Origin: Ursus arctos | Lineage: Eukaryota; Chordata; Mammalia; Carnivora; Ursidae | Direction of reading: 5' to 3' | Assembly (NCBI RefSeq): GCF_023065955.2 | Contig: NW_026622808.1 | Span: 39,010,475 to 39,074,474 of the forward strand | DNA length: 64,000 nt | In this document: positions 11,050 through 22,671 of the stretch, piece by piece | How positions within the stretch are numbered: the first letter of the stretch is position 1 | Layout: every line of letters starts with the position of its first letter | Notes under the pieces: generated by a model | What the model was told of the DNA's origin: nothing | What the model saw: only the letters and a program-made list of their open reading frames with translations | Databases searched by the model: none | Made by a program: the position numbers and the translations under genes

Positions 11050-11530
11050 TTATTTCTTTGCTTTGGTTCAAGGAAGATTTCTTGAGCATCTACCATGAGG
11101 CTGGCCTTTCATTTGCTCCTGGGACTGCAAAGACTAGCAGCACCCATAGCTGAAGAACTCACATTCTTGTAGAGGGACGGACTCTGAAGGAATGAACTAT
11201 AATGCAGTAAAAGCCAAACATCCTAGGAAAGTCACATCACTTTTCTGAGTTACCCCTTCTCAACTCTTAAGGTGGGGGTGCTGACATTAGCTTCTACTCT
11301 CAAAGGGAGAGGAGAAAATATGGTCATGCATTTTAGAACTCAGCAGAGTGCCGGGTACACAGTGGGTGCTCAAAGCATGGGTTGGAAGACTCTGGAAGCA
11401 CAGTGAGGAGTGGTTTGGCCTCGGTGAGGAGTTGGGGAGGTCTTCTCAGAGGAGGAGACATTTGAATAGGCCAGAAGGTGAGTAAGAGTTTGCCAAAGAT
11501 ATTGGGAGGGGACTGGGGCCTCTTGTTCCA
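11050..11530 (-). mobile_element. L2 LINE fragment, minus strand, split by a MIR
   Basis: The left part has TTCTTGAGCATCTACCATGAGGCTGG and TGAAGAACTCACATTCTTGTAGAGG. The right part has GGGAGGTCTTCTCAGAGGAGGAGACATTTGAATAGGCC. These are consecutive blocks of the antisense L2 3' region, interrupted by a MIR. Confidence 0.65.
11217..11385 (+). mobile_element. MIR SINE nested in L2
   Basis: AGGAAAGTCACATCACTTTTCTGAG and the 3' block GCAGAGTGCCGGGTACACAGTGGGTGCTCAA match diverged MIR. Confidence 0.7.
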
Positions 11531-11884
11531 TAGCCAGCAACCTAGATCTTCAGAACCCCACAGGTGCATATGGTTCTATCCAGAGTGGTAGAGTTCTAGA
11601 TCCTATATATTATTCCACTTGATCAGTGGAATGATGTAGAGATGAATGCCAGGAACCAGGACATTGAATCAGCCATCTGGGATGGTGCTTGAGAATCTGC
11701 ATTAACGAACTCTATTCCGGGGTTTTTCAGGGGAGTCTTGAGAAGATGCTGGTAGCCACTGGCCATTTGTGAGGATGTTCCATGTTTGCACAGGAACCTG
11801 ACCCTCGCTGATTCATCCTCTAGTTAAAAACAGCACTGTGGTGTCAGTGAAGCCAATTCATTGGTTAATATTTATAAGGACCTT

Positions 11885-12030
11885 TTGAGGCAAGTAGGGC
11901 AAGGGATAATTTCCATTCTAGGGCAAATAAACTGAAGTCAGGGGAGATACACAATTTGTTCAAAGTCACATGGCTACAGAATCCAGGATTCTAATTCCTG
12001 GGGCAGAACTCTTCACGCACATCACTGAAA
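11885..12030 (-). mobile_element. MIR SINE, minus strand
   Basis: It reads AATAAACTGAAGTCAGGGGAGATACACAATTTGTTCAAAGTCACATGGCTACAG, a diverged antisense MIR. Confidence 0.75.
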
Positions 12031-12264
12031 GCATACTTGGCAAATAGGTTACAACTCGTTTGCTCTCCGGAATGTCTGGTAGCATCTGCTTGGAGGGCTG
12101 TATTGAGAAGGACTACATAGCACAGCAAGTGGCAGAATGCTTCAATCAATCAGTAACATGTGTGGGGGTAAGAGAGGGGGACAGCTGCTGCCCAGGACGG
12201 CCCCTGCGCTTCCTGAGTCTGGCTGCTTTTTCCTTGTGAGGCTACAGTGTTACACCTGGGATCT

Positions 12265-12425
12265 TGGGAAATGCCATGAGGGGCTGAGACTCTGGGATGT
12301 TATCTGTAATGTGGAAATAATGCCTACCGGGTCAGGCTGTTGTGGGGATCACAGATGATATGCATATGGCAGCTGCAAAGAGGCCTGATATACAGTAGGT
12401 GCACAATAAATGGCAGTTCCTATCA
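12265..12425 (+). mobile_element. MIR SINE
   Basis: ATCTGTAATGTGGAAATAATGCCTACC, then GGCTGTTGTGGGGATCACAGATGATATGC and CAGTAGGTGCACAATAAATG are ordered MIR 3' blocks. Confidence 0.85.
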
Positions 12426-12429
12426 TGTG

Positions 12430-12955
12430 TTACCCAAACTGTAAACCACACAGATCTGTGCTGCTACCCAGTACTGTCAGATTATAGAACTTCGTGGCGC
12501 TACAATTCCATTCCGAGAGTTCAGCAATTTTGTCAGTGCAACACATTAATGGTAAACCTGTTATTCCAAGAAGCCCACCCTGGTGAAGGAGAGGGGTTAA
12601 TAAGAGTTTTTTTCCTCATAGGCATGCAGCCCTCTCCAGACCAACCCAACACATTTCCCAGCACTGGAACCTAGTCTCCAGAGCACCCCTCACCCCAGAC
12701 ACTTCCACATGCCTCAAGTGTCAAATCCAGAAGACAAATGTCCTCCAGCAGCCTTTTTAATTAAGCCATGGCCAGTTAATCTGGGATAGAATGATCTCCT
12801 TAAGAAACCCACACATTTTACAAAATGAAAGCTGAATGGATTATCAACATGGATTTTCTTTTCAATTTCTGTTACAGGGGCTGGTAACTGACCACTGCCA
12901 GCAACAAAGAAGGAGCCTGATGGTTAAATTCTGGGCCCGAAGCAAAAATTTCACA
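12430..12955. other. Unique sequence
   Basis: No gene or named repeat is supported in this stretch. Confidence 0.4.
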
Positions 12956-12959
12956 AAGT

Positions 12960-13125
12960 ATCACGTATTCATTTGTTCACTTGCTTTATGCTCACCGAGC
13001 ACTTGTGATGTGCAAAGCCCTGCTGTGGGTCTGGGGAGACAGCAGTGAATGAGCCAGTCATGCTCCTTGCCTACTAATTGGGAGTAAAAAGAAAACAAAA
13101 TAAGTACCGATTATGATCTCTGCTG
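12960..13125 (-). mobile_element. L2 LINE 3' end, minus strand
   Basis: ATTCATTTGTTCACTTGC...GAGCACTTGTGATGTGCAAAGCCC...GGGGAGACAGCAGTGAATGAG is the reverse of the L2 3' terminal region. Confidence 0.8.
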
Positions 13126-13229
13126 TGAATGAGTCAGATGAAATGCTGAGACGGAGACTAGCAAAGGAGACCCAGTTTAGAATGATAATTTTATTTAATA
13201 TTTTGTTTTCTGGTTTTTGGTTGACCTTC

Positions 13230-13350
13230 TCATCAGACATAAGCCCATGAAGGTGGGACTTCATCTGTCCAGGTCGTATTTCAGACCCTGGTGCAGTATC
13301 TGATGCGTGGCTGACACCCCGTACAATAGTATTTGATTGTTTTGTGGATG
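13230..13350 (+). mobile_element. L2 LINE 3' end
   Basis: AAGCCCATGAAGGTGGGACTTCATCTGTCC followed by GCAGTATCTGATGCGTGGCTGACACC matches the forward L2 3' end. Confidence 0.65.
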
Positions 13351-13735
13351 CCCTTGGTCCTGCTCCCTTGGAGAATCTTGTCGTCTTCACCAATTACCCA
13401 AACTCAAGAGGGGCACAGGTGGAGGGACTGGAGGGGACCAAATGGGCACCCCTTCCACAGACTGGTCAGCCCAGTCAACTCAGGTGATGAAGGGTGTGCA
13501 GGTCCCATGCATGTGCTGCACACCCCACCCGGGAGCTTCTAAATTCCACCAGGAATTTCTAAACTATTGGAGAGCTGAGCTCATGACAATGATCTAAAGA
13601 ACAGTTCACGGAAGAAATCATCAGTGGGAAATTTAAATCCTGGAGAGACAGACAAATGAGCATCTCAGAAAGCAGAGGGCGTGGCAGGACACTGCACTCA
13701 TTTTGAACTTAACCAAAACGATTGATAATGACAAC
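13350..13735. other. Unique sequence
   Basis: Two overlapping open frames are present without splice context. Nothing is recognised. Confidence 0.4.
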
Positions 13736-13739
13736 AGTC

Positions 13740-13985
13740 AGCTTTAGCCTCTTAAACACTCACTACATGCCGATCACAGAACTAAATCTTCATATGCATG
13801 ATCTGATTCGATCCTTACTACCACTTCAGGAGGTGGGCAGGGACAAGTATAATTTCCACTTTGCAGAGGAGGAGATGGAGGCTCAGAGAGGGGCAAGGAC
13901 TTGCCCAAAGTTCTATAATTAGCAAGGGGCAGAGCCTGGATTCATTGGGCTCCAAGCTATGTGTTTCCCCACTGCACTGTTCTGT
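13740..13985 (-). mobile_element. MIR SINE, minus strand, nearly full length
   Basis: ACACTCACTACATGCCGATCAC, GAGGAGATGGAGGCTCAGAGAGGGGCAAGGACTTGCCC and GGGGCAGAGCCTGGATTC follow in antisense order. It is one of the best-preserved MIRs here. Confidence 0.92.
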
Positions 13986-14092
13986 CCCCGAGTCTGGAAG
14001 GGCACATCATATAGAGATGGTCTCTATATGTTGAGCACAAGGAGTTTGGGAGGAAACACCTTTATAACTTATTCTACTAAAGAACTGGCCTT

Positions 14093-14274
14093 GGGGCACC
14101 TGGTTGACTCAGTCGCTTAAGTGTCCGACTTGATTTCAGCTCAGGTCATGATCTCAGGATTGTGAGATCGAGCCCTACATCTGGCTCTGCGCTGGGTATG
14201 GAGCCTGCTTAAGATTCTCTCTCTCTCCCTCTGTCCCACCCCACTCCCTCTCTAAAAAAGAAAAAAAAAAAAAC
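14093..14274 (+). mobile_element. CAN SINE, older copy
   Basis: It opens GGGGCACCTGGTTGACTCAG and ends in an A-rich tail. The duplication is imperfect (AAGAACTGGCCTT at the left, AAGAATTGGCTTT at the right), implying an older insertion. Confidence 0.93.
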
Positions 14275-14284
14275 AAGAATTGGC

Positions 14285-15782
14285 TTTGAAGACAGTACAC
14301 CTAGGTAACATTCTGAGGTAACATAAAGTTTTCTAGTTTTAAAACTATCACTGCCTGCTATCAGGTGGGCTACAGATGAGCCAAGTCACCATTTTACTTC
14401 CCCTGTGCCTGGAAACCATGGGCAGGTTTATGGGTGGGGGGTGCGGCTCCTAGGCAGGAAGGGCACTGTGCGAACTGTCTGCATTTACACACTTGGCCTC
14501 ACACGTTCTCATTAGCCGACTGGAGGAGCCATGGACCCACCCTGTTATTCTCGTTAAATTTACTGAAGCGAATACACAGTCCACTTCCCTTTCAACCATG
14601 AAAACAAAGCGCCTTGGGTGCTGTAGTCTACGCTGATTTGAGCACATGACTTTAAACCCCAGTGCCCTGTGCAGTGGGTCAATGAATAATTTCTGAATGA
14701 GTGACTAAAAGAAAGAATGAATAAAGGAGACCAGTGTTTTTGAGGTGACACCCTTCCCTTCCGCTAACCACCTGGCTGCCAAAATTAAATCAAAACCTCA
14801 AAAGCAACGATCACTGAAAGCTGACATTCTTCAACCTCAGATTTCCTTGGAGACTCAAAACCTGCACATTTAAGCTACAACTCTTGCTTTTAAAATAGGA
14901 GAGGTTTTTTTTTTTTTTCCTCACCAGTGAGGGCATTTATTTTCCTTAAAATATATGGACATGTTAAAAGAAATCATGGCTATTCAAACATTGGTCCAAG
15001 CCTGACACTGGTGACTTCCACTCCTCCTGTGAGAAGGAATGTCAGATTTGTTCAAAGGTGAGGCACACCCATGATCAGGGCATCTATCCAGGCACTACCC
15101 TCAGCAATGGCATGGGGACTCAGTCTCTGTGCTTCAGGAGCAAGGAATCCAAGCATGATAACACCTCAACTGAAAGGGAATAGTCAACAGAACCAAATTG
15201 TACGTGAACTTAATGGACAGCTGAACCCTTTGTCTGAACAGCTGGGTGCTTATCTGACGCAGGCAGGAAAGGCAGTTACAGAGGGTGTGAATGTACTATT
15301 TGATTCCTTAGCCCTGTAGGTTACATATTTGATAAGGCACTTTCTAGAGGTGCTTGGGTGCTGGAAAAACTCTTTCATGCTTCTCAAATCAAAAAACAAG
15401 CAGCAGGCCCCTTTGTTAATTTGCAACAGAGCAAAGCCCTTTGTATATTTGGATGTGAGGTCTGATAGAAATATGGGTATGTCTGGATGGATCGAGTGGA
15501 CTCTGCCTGAGACTCACTACTGGTAACACCATCCCGCTATGTCGACCTTAGATCTTCACCTGTGCTCCTTCCAACCCACCTTCAAGAAGCATCACCGCTC
15601 CTCAGGCCACTCAATGGCCATTTTTTTTAGGCTTGACTACCTCCTAATAGCACAAGGCAGACCACTCAATCTCATTTATAAATGGTCCAGCAACAACTAC
15701 TTTTCTGGTGTTCTGGGTAAGCTCTCTGTGGAGAGCACTGACCCTATCCTTAGCTGATCAATGTTCAGAAGAGCTGGTCCAA
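14285..15782. other. Unique sequence with weak L2-like tails
   Basis: No exon is supported. GAATGAGTGACTAAAAGAAAGAATGAATAAAGG near 14692-14725 resembles an L2 tail. The rest is unrecognised. Confidence 0.4.
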
Positions 15783-16034
15783 GGGGCGCCGGGATGGCTC
15801 AGTTGGTTAAGTGCCTGACTCTTGATTTCGGCTCAGGTCATGATCTCAGGGTCATAGGATTGAGCCCTGCATAGGGCTCTGGGCTCAGTGGAGAGTCTGC
15901 TTCTCTCCCTCTTCCTCTGCCCCTCCCAATGTGCACACTCTTTCCCCTCTCTCTCCTTCGAAACATAGATAAATAAATAAATAAATCTTAAAAAAGAAGG
16001 AGGAGGAGGAGGAAGTGGAGGAGGAAAAAGAGGA
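15783..16034 (+). mobile_element. CAN SINE with expanded (GGA)n tail
   Basis: The body runs from GGGGCGCCGGGATGGCTCAG to AATAAATAAATAAATC. After a short A-run the tail has become GGAGGAGGAGGAGGAAG and similar purine repeats, up to about 16034. The duplication AGAAGAGCTGGTCCAA / AGGAGGAGTTGGTCCAA brackets body plus tail. Confidence 0.92.
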
Positions 16035-16189
16035 GGAGTTGGTCCAAGCCTGAATATCTTATCCTTACTGGGCTCAGCTTCCATTCTCTCTAGGCTCAAA
16101 TCTTGGGATCCTTTGAGGTGTTAAGCCTTAGAATCCAAGGAGAATCACTGGGTGCTTTCTAATACACAAGTGAAGGGAAGTAGATGCCA

Positions 16190-16400
16190 GAACTGGGCAC
16201 CTGCTATGAGCTAAGCACTGTGCTCGCAGTTTAAAGGATCTTTCCAGTTAAGCTTCTCTTTAACCCAGTTTAAATAAGTATTGCTGTGTTCGTTTTACAC
16301 TGAGGGACACTAGAGCTCACTCAAGGTCACAAAATTCGTAAATGCTAAGAGGGATTTCTCTCTGGGCCAGCCTCATTCCCAAACCACTGACCTTTCTGCC
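16190..16400 (-). mobile_element. MIR SINE, minus strand
   Basis: CACCTGCTATGAGCTAAGCACTGTGC and CACTCAAGGTCACAAAATTCG are antisense MIR blocks. Confidence 0.8.
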
Positions 16401-16424
16401 ACACAATGCTATTTCTCTTTTTAT

Positions 16425-16660
16425 ATTGTTTAAAAAGACTATGGACTCTGGGAAACAAACTGAGGGCTTCAGAGGGGAGGGGGGTGGGGGATTGGGATAG
16501 GTCGGTGATGGGTATTAAGGAGGGCACATATTGCATGGAGCACTGGGTGTTATACGCAAATAATGAATCATGGAACACTACATCAAAAACTAAGGATGTA
16601 CTGTATGGTGACTAAAATAACATAATAAAAATTATTATTAAAAAAATAAAAACAATATGT
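16425..16660 (+). mobile_element. Carnivore-type L1 3' end, 5'-truncated
   Basis: GATGGGTATTAAGGAGGGCACATATTGCATGGAGCACTGGGTGTTATACGCAAATAATGAATCATGGAACACTACATC is the terminal part of young carnivore L1s. It ends in AATAACATAATAAAAATTATTATTA and a long A/T-rich tail. Confidence 0.92.
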
Positions 16661-16779
16661 GCTCTACTTAATGTGTTAAAAAATAAAAAATAAACTTAAA
16701 CAATTATTTAAAACAATAAGTGTTTTAAAACAATATAAAAAGGCTCACAAGGCATTTACCTACATACCCGATGGAGATT

Positions 16780-17055
16780 AGGAGCATAAATGAGACAGAC
16801 CTGAGTTCAAAACCAGCTCCACCATTTGCCGTTTGGTGTGATAAAGTCACTTCTTTATCCTTTCATTCATTCAACAGTTATTTCCTGAGGACCTACTATG
16901 GGCCAGGCAGTTTCCAAATGTGGGGATCCGTAAATGTCTATAAAACGCTTCTATAAGCTTTGATTTCTCCATCACAGGGTCATTCCAAGGAGTAAAGGAG
17001 ATAAAATATTTTGAACAGGGCCAGGCAGATGGCGAAAGATTAAACCATGGTCATT
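16780..17055 (+). mobile_element. MIR SINE split by an L2 fragment
   Basis: The left MIR piece has AGACCTGAGTTCAAAACCAGCTCCACCATTTGCC. The right piece has AAGGAGATAAAATATTTTGAACAGGGCCAGGCAGA. Between them (about 16860-16960) lies antisense L2: CATTCATTCAACAGTTATTTCCTGAGGACCTACTATGGGCCAGGCAG. Confidence 0.75.
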
Positions 17056-17099
17056 ATTATTGCTACTGTGGCTGTCACCCTAATTACTATTACGACTGC

Positions 17100-17800
17100 T
17101 GTCACTGCTGTTTTGTTGTTGTTGTTTGACATTGCGAGGTGGGCAGGGTGGGCAGGGTGGGCACCAGAGATGGGGATCCCGCAGGACGGTGGGTGACTGA
17201 GCTAGGACACAGCCTGACCCTCCTCGAACTGCCCACATCCCACGGGGGTCTACATGGATGCTCTCCGGATACCTCCAGTCACGTTTGCAGTGTTCCCACT
17301 CCTCTCAGAGACAGGGCAAATGCAAGGACTGACTTCATTTTAAATGGCTGAGATTGAATTGATTAGTGTTGGAACAGCCCTGTGATTTAATCACAGGGTT
17401 TTTCTATTTAATAACCAAGTGACCAGAGTAGCAAAAACGCACTGATGGAGGGAGTGCAGCTCCCGACCTGACAGCAAATGGCCCCTGATTAGTCGTTTGT
17501 AATTATTAAATTCAAACCAGATCTCAAACCTTTTTGATTTATCTCTTTGCTGGCAAACAGCTTTGGTGGTTTCAGAGGCTTTAATGCCTCCCTTTCATCT
17601 GTGCCTTCTTGGGGGAGCGATTAGCAAAGGATTTTGTGTTCTTGTACTTGCTCTTAGCTGGAGCTGGACGCACTAAACTCACGTTTGAGCAGGGAAAGGA
17701 TCCGCAGTCTGTTTCCCTCCTGCCTGAAGCTCCAGCGGTGAGCCAGACAGAGGGACCCCTCCTCCATTTTTAATATGCTAGCTGGGGGGTTTCCTCCTTA
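17100..17800. promoter_or_regulatory. Candidate conserved noncoding element / enhancer
   Basis: A unique, repeat-free block has several homeodomain-like TAAT cores (GTAATTATTAAATT), CTTTGCTGGC runs and a 21-bp near-perfect palindrome at 17378-17398. The composition is unlike the surrounding repeat debris and resembles deeply conserved vertebrate enhancers. Conservation itself is not measurable here. Confidence 0.35.
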
Positions 17801-17999
17801 TTTTTAAAACACCCTTCTCCAGCACCCAAGAACCTTGAGCCTTTTTTTCTAGACTCTTTAATGTGCTCATAGGGTAGCAAACCTGGAAATCAGGGTGCTC
17901 TCTGAGCTACGGGTAAATAAATCTTAACTCACACGAAATGTAATTTTGCACGCGGATGCCGTTAACTGTAGTCTGAAGATGTTAAGTGGGTGCTAAAGT

Positions 18000-18195
18000 C
18001 AGACGTGGTGGCTTCACACCCTAGTCACGCCTTTCATTTGTTGTAGAAACTTTAGCGCATCATTTCCCCTCTCCACACCTGAATTTCCTCATCTATCAAA
18101 TGGGAATGCAAAAGTGACTGTGAGAGTGGACTAGGTCAATGTGGGTAAAGGGCTGAGCACAGGGCCTGGCACACAGGAACTGCTCAAGTATTAAT
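18000..18195 (+). mobile_element. MIR SINE
   Basis: CACCTGAATTTCCTCATCTATCAAATGGGAATGC and GGCCTGGCACACAGGAACTGCTCAA are clear forward MIR blocks. Confidence 0.85.
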
Positions 18196-18199
18196 TCAG

Positions 18200-19543
18200 C
18201 AGTAGTCGAAGCCACTGCAGCCGTAACAGCAAGGGAGAGCAGGCACCAAAGGAAAAAAAAAAATCACAGAGAAAATACGTAAAATGTATAAAAGTCTACC
18301 CATTCGCTTGCTTTTGGCAAACTAGGAAAAGCCCCAATTATTGATTTTGGCCATGGAACACCTGGCCCATAGCTTGTTTGGAAGCAGAGATGAAGTTGTC
18401 TCGGCCAAAGAAAGGTCCTTCTCTCCCGTGGGAAGAAAAACATGTTCAACCAGACAGATGGGAGGAGGGGAGAGCCAGCCAGCGTGTCACTGCCACCACT
18501 AGCCCTGCTAAGCAACCGGCAGCCAGAGTCACTGTCATTCCTGAAACACAGACCACTTTTCCCTCCAAAACACTCAAGGCCAGAGGAGAAGGAAAGAAAA
18601 CAGAAAACTTGTCTACTGGTGCAGAGGGCTGGTGAGTATATTTTCCAGAAAGATAATCCTAGAAAAACTTCATTATAGGCATCAATTTAATGTGGGAGAA
18701 AAGGTTGTCATTCACAAAGATGACTTCAACAATAGGATGTGACAAGAACCACAAAATTGAATTAACCAGAGCACTTTTTTTCTTGACCTTCTAATAATTA
18801 CTAAAATTATTTTATATTTTTTCTACTGGATCTCAGGTGCACCGAATTGGACTAATCACTTAAGTCCTTGGTTCATAACACATTACAATCCCTGGCCCTC
18901 TTTTATGTGTTTTTTCATTTATTTTAAACAGCATAATGAACTCCCATTTATTAAAATTCTTTGCATATGGAATGGTTTGAAGCCCTTATCAACAAAAATA
19001 TTATTAATATAGTTTAGGGAACGTCCAAATAATTGCTTAATTTCTAGACAATCACTCTATGTAACCGATCAACTTAGATACTCCAACAATACAAGTCAGA
19101 GTCAAATATGCTTATGGTCCACGGTAATACTGGGAGCCTGATTTTACAAGGAGAGTTCTCCATTCCTTACTCATTTGTGTTCCTGCCTTTCCCTATCTAG
19201 AAAGCCCCCAGATACATTCCATGCATTCTCAAGTAGGTCCCCAAATGCTAACAGGCAGGCATTTAACCAGAGGGAGAGCAAGGCTTCCCTTTAGCCACTG
19301 GTCCCTGGACTATCTGCTCCTGGGGCACCTTGCCACACACAGCAGAGAGGAAGACCACTTGGAGAAATGGCTGCACTTGCTAAGATGCTCTGTAAATCCT
19401 GACAACTCATCAGAACAGCCTTTTAGATAGAGAAAAGTTTCCCTGGCAGAACCATGAGGTACTGCCTATCAGATTAGAACTCCCTCTCTCCTTCCCTTTG
19501 CTGGGTTTATAATGACAACTGTCTATTAAGAATCCACTGTATG
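18200..19543. other. Unique sequence, no gene seen
   Basis: Contains short overlapping open frames on both strands at 18.26-18.68 kb without recognisable protein similarity. No named repeat was identified. Confidence 0.4.
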
Positions 19544-19742
19544 GGGGCACCTGGGTGGCTCGGTCGGTTAAGCATCTGCCTTCCGCTCAGGTCATGAATC
19601 CAGGGTTCTGGGATTGAGTCCTGAGTCAGGCTCCCTGTTCAGTGGGGAGACTGCTTCTCCCTCTGCCTGCCACTCCCCCTGCTTGTTGTGCTCTTGCTCT
19701 CTGTTTCTGTCAAATAAATAAGTAAAAAAAAAAAAAAAAAAA
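19544..19742 (+). mobile_element. CAN SINE
   Basis: It opens GGGGCACCTGGGTGGCTCGG and ends with a long A-run. The duplication AAGAATCCAC flanks it at about 19529 and 19743. Confidence 0.95.
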
Positions 19743-19754
19743 AAGAATCCACCA

Positions 19755-19905
19755 AATGCTGGGTACTTTCCATAAGTGACATCCAATCTTTACAGCAGTA
19801 TGAAGAAATGATTACACATGAGGAAGCTGAGGCTTAAAGAGTTTAAATGGCTCATCAAGGCTGCCCTGTACATGCACAAAAGAGATTTTATATCAGATTC
19901 GGCTA
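19755..19905 (-). mobile_element. MIR SINE, minus strand
   Basis: CACATGAGGAAGCTGAGGCTTAAAGAGTTTAAATGGCTCATCAAGG is diverged antisense MIR. Confidence 0.75.
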
Positions 19906-20098
19906 ACTGTGTAGCCAGTACAGCTGGCCCACATCCCCAGGCAGCCACTATTCCCCTGCATTCCTGGGCTTTCTACAGGCCAGAAATGCTGGGGATTTAA
20001 TGCCAACCAGAGCAGCCCTCAACCTGTGATGTACCGGAGTTGATACGTAAATAGCCCAGCTTCCTAAAGTTTGCAGGGACGACTCTGAGGTGTGGCCT

Positions 20099-20235
20099 CA
20101 GTCTTGATTATATATTGGAACCACCTCAAGGTTTAAAAAGCTCTCGTGCCTGGCTCCCACCATCCAGGGTGAGCATCAGGAGTTTCAAAAGCCCCCCAGG
20201 TAATTCTAACGTGCAGCAAAGTTTGAGAACCACTG
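20099..20235. mobile_element. MER5A-like hAT-Charlie DNA transposon
   Basis: The element is self-complementary in outline: a left block TTGGAACCACCTCAAGG and a right block CCCAGGTAATTCTAACGTGCAGC, ending GTTTGAGAACCACTG. Ancient non-autonomous copy. Confidence 0.82.
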
Positions 20236-20239
20236 TCCT

Positions 20240-20815
20240 ACGTAGTGTCCCAAAAGCCCCCAGCAGGATTGAGCCCCAGCTGTCCACAGAGCTAACTGTT
20301 CCTGATTACTTCCTGCATCAGCTTCCTTCCCTTCCCTGTCTCTTTTCCCTGCTCCCTCACCGGTGCTTCTGGAAATCACTTCCCAAATAAACTACTTGCA
20401 CTTGTATCCGGGTCTGTTTCTGTGGGACCGAGCAGAAGATAAGCTGAATATAGCTCTGTGCTTCTAACACTGGAAGTGTACTAGGAGGTAGGTGAAGCCA
20501 CAGAATAAACACAGTCCATCAACTTGACTTTTCAGGAAGCCATGCCAGCCATTATTTATATATTTTAACAAGCACAGAACGTCAATTTACATGAGATTTT
20601 AAAGATAAGTCTGGGAAGAAATTTAAAATCAAGCGACCTTCACATCGATCTTCCCTCGTACAAGACACACAAAGGGCTGAGTCCACTTCCCCTCTGATCA
20701 GAGGTTGGGAAGTGTCCAGAAGCCAGAGACAGTCACAGCTCCTCCTTCTCCTGGCTGCATGGTCCACCCACAGTTCTACTCCAGCAGAGAGGAGTCCTGG
20801 TAAGACTCTATCAGG
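20240..20815. other. Unique sequence
   Basis: No gene is supported. Overlapping open frames on opposite strands at 20.58-20.92 kb are not recognised. Confidence 0.4.
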
Positions 20816-20819
20816 GGGC

Positions 20820-21190
20820 TTCCCTATACTTTTACCAAGATCCATGCACAAGGATGTTTGCTGTAGTACTGTTTATAACAGCAAGATACTGGAAACAAAA
20901 TGTCCACCAAAAGAGACTGGTTAAATAAAACTAGTCCATCTGTATAATAAAAAACACAATGTTATTAGAAAGAATAGTGTAGAACCACACAATATATGGA
21001 AGGACCTCCAGGATGTATTGAGTTACCAAAATGATAATAATAGAATAATAATAAATAGTATGCACAGGATTTTTCCTGCTCTGTCAAATTCTTAAAATTG
21101 AAAGAGAAAAAATACTTACTCTCATGTACATACATAAATACATACAACCTGATATATGCATTAAATTTTTTTCTGTAAGGAAGCACATGA
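20820..21190 (+). mobile_element. L1M 3' fragment
   Basis: AAGGATGTTTGCTGTAGTACTGTTTATAACAGCAAGATACTGGAAAC...CACCAAAAGAGACTGG is the characteristic L1 ORF2-end/3' UTR block. It is diverged. Confidence 0.8.
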
Positions 21191-21397
21191 AACTGGAGAC
21201 AGAGCTAAGCATGTGTATATGTCATTTATTAATGTCATTATAAGTTATCTGGATACTGAGACAACTGCCTTTTCAGTGATAGCTGTTTCCTCCCTTATGT
21301 ATCTCCGTACTAAAGAAAGATGACACACCTAAAACTTTTTTTTTAAATAGATACATGTAGGTAGGCTGGAATTGGAGGCATCAGAATGAATTCATGG

Positions 21398-21400
<3 letters not shown>

Positions 21401-21433
<33 letters not shown>

Positions 21434-21444
21434 ACACACACACT
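21401..21444. repeat. (CA)n microsatellite
   Basis: About 22 CA units, interrupted once by GA near 21429. Confidence 0.97.
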
Positions 21445-21629
21445 TGTATTTTTTTCCCTACTTCTATCTACTGAGAGGTGTAAAAGCATTGACACCCTAG
21501 CAGCTATGAACACACCCAGCACCCACATCTTGGTTTCTAAATACCATTCTTCACTAAAAGGACCCAGGGGAACTTGGAGAAAAGGCAGATTCCAGGGCTA
21601 GGGCAGGGAAAATACAAGAAGAACCTGGA

Positions 21630-22570
21630 ACATCTTTTTGTTTCAGGAAGTAATGAAGTGCTCTAAGAATGATGGATAGAGTCACCAGGTTGCAGGGCTC
21701 TCACCAGCCACGTCTGAGACAATCTCAGCATCAGGTGAATGATGATAGTAATGGACCATCACCCACCAAATAAAATAGGAATCATGAGCCCACGGTGACA
21801 TAAATAATTGAATGAATAAGTGATGGAGAAGGGAAATTTCTGCACAGTTGCAACACTAATAGATGAGATGATGGGGCACCAATAGATGCTAAAACTAGTA
21901 GGTAAACATTTCATGACAAACAGAACGCTCCAATAGTTTCTATTTACTTGTTACCTAAAAAGGGAACAATCATAATTTCACAATGGAGAAACTTACAAGA
22001 TGCCACTTGAACTAAGTAATCAAAACTAACATCACCAATACTGGGACAAACTGATATCACAAATCCCCTGATGTGTTGCACTGAGAAAGACACCATATCA
22101 CTCCTATAAATATTCCTGTGAAAAATGCACAGCCTAAAAAAAGTATCCTCCCATAACTCTGGATATTTTTTAAATGCGTAATCTGAATCCAATCATATGA
22201 AGAAATATTTAATAAACCCACATTGAGGGAAACCATATAACACAACTGGCCTCCACTCTTTAAAACTCTCAAAATCAGAAATACCAAGAAAGGCTGGGGG
22301 ACTGTTCCAGACTAAAGGAGGCTAAAGAATACAAAACAATAAATGCAATGCATGACCCCGAACTGGATTCTGGACCAGGAAAAATAATAGCTATAAAATA
22401 TTGTGACCATTGGCAAATTTTAAAAATGAATGGATTAGTTAATATATTCTGTCAATATTAAATTTCCTGCTTTTGATAATTACACTGTATGAGAGGCTGC
22501 TCTTGTTCTTACACTGAAGTATTTGGGGCCAAAGGGACATGTCTGTAACTCAATATCAAATAGGGACAGA
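21630..22570 (+). mobile_element. L1ME-type 3' UTR fragment, long
   Basis: The block near the end (ATGCAATGCATGACCCCGAACTGGATTCTGGACCAGGA, then CCATTGGCAAATTTTAAAAATGAATGG and TGAAGTATTTGGGGCCAAAGGGACATG) is a hallmark of old L1 3' UTRs. The left limit is uncertain. Confidence 0.8.
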
Positions 22571-22619
22571 AAAATAATTTACATTTATGTATTATACAAA
22601 TGTGTACATATATAGCTTC

Positions 22620-22625
<6 letters not shown>

Positions 22626-22659
<34 letters not shown>

Positions 22660-22670
22660 CACACATCCCT
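22626..22670. repeat. (TG)n microsatellite followed by TATACACACA
   Basis: About 15 TG units end in TATACACACAT, which can pair back on the TG run. Confidence 0.95.
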
Positions 22671-22671
22671 C

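Noticed and set aside
21386..21601. Histidine/threonine-rich open frame across (CA)n
   Set aside because: Artefact of the microsatellite; the same pattern occurs at 33.99 and 39.1 kb.
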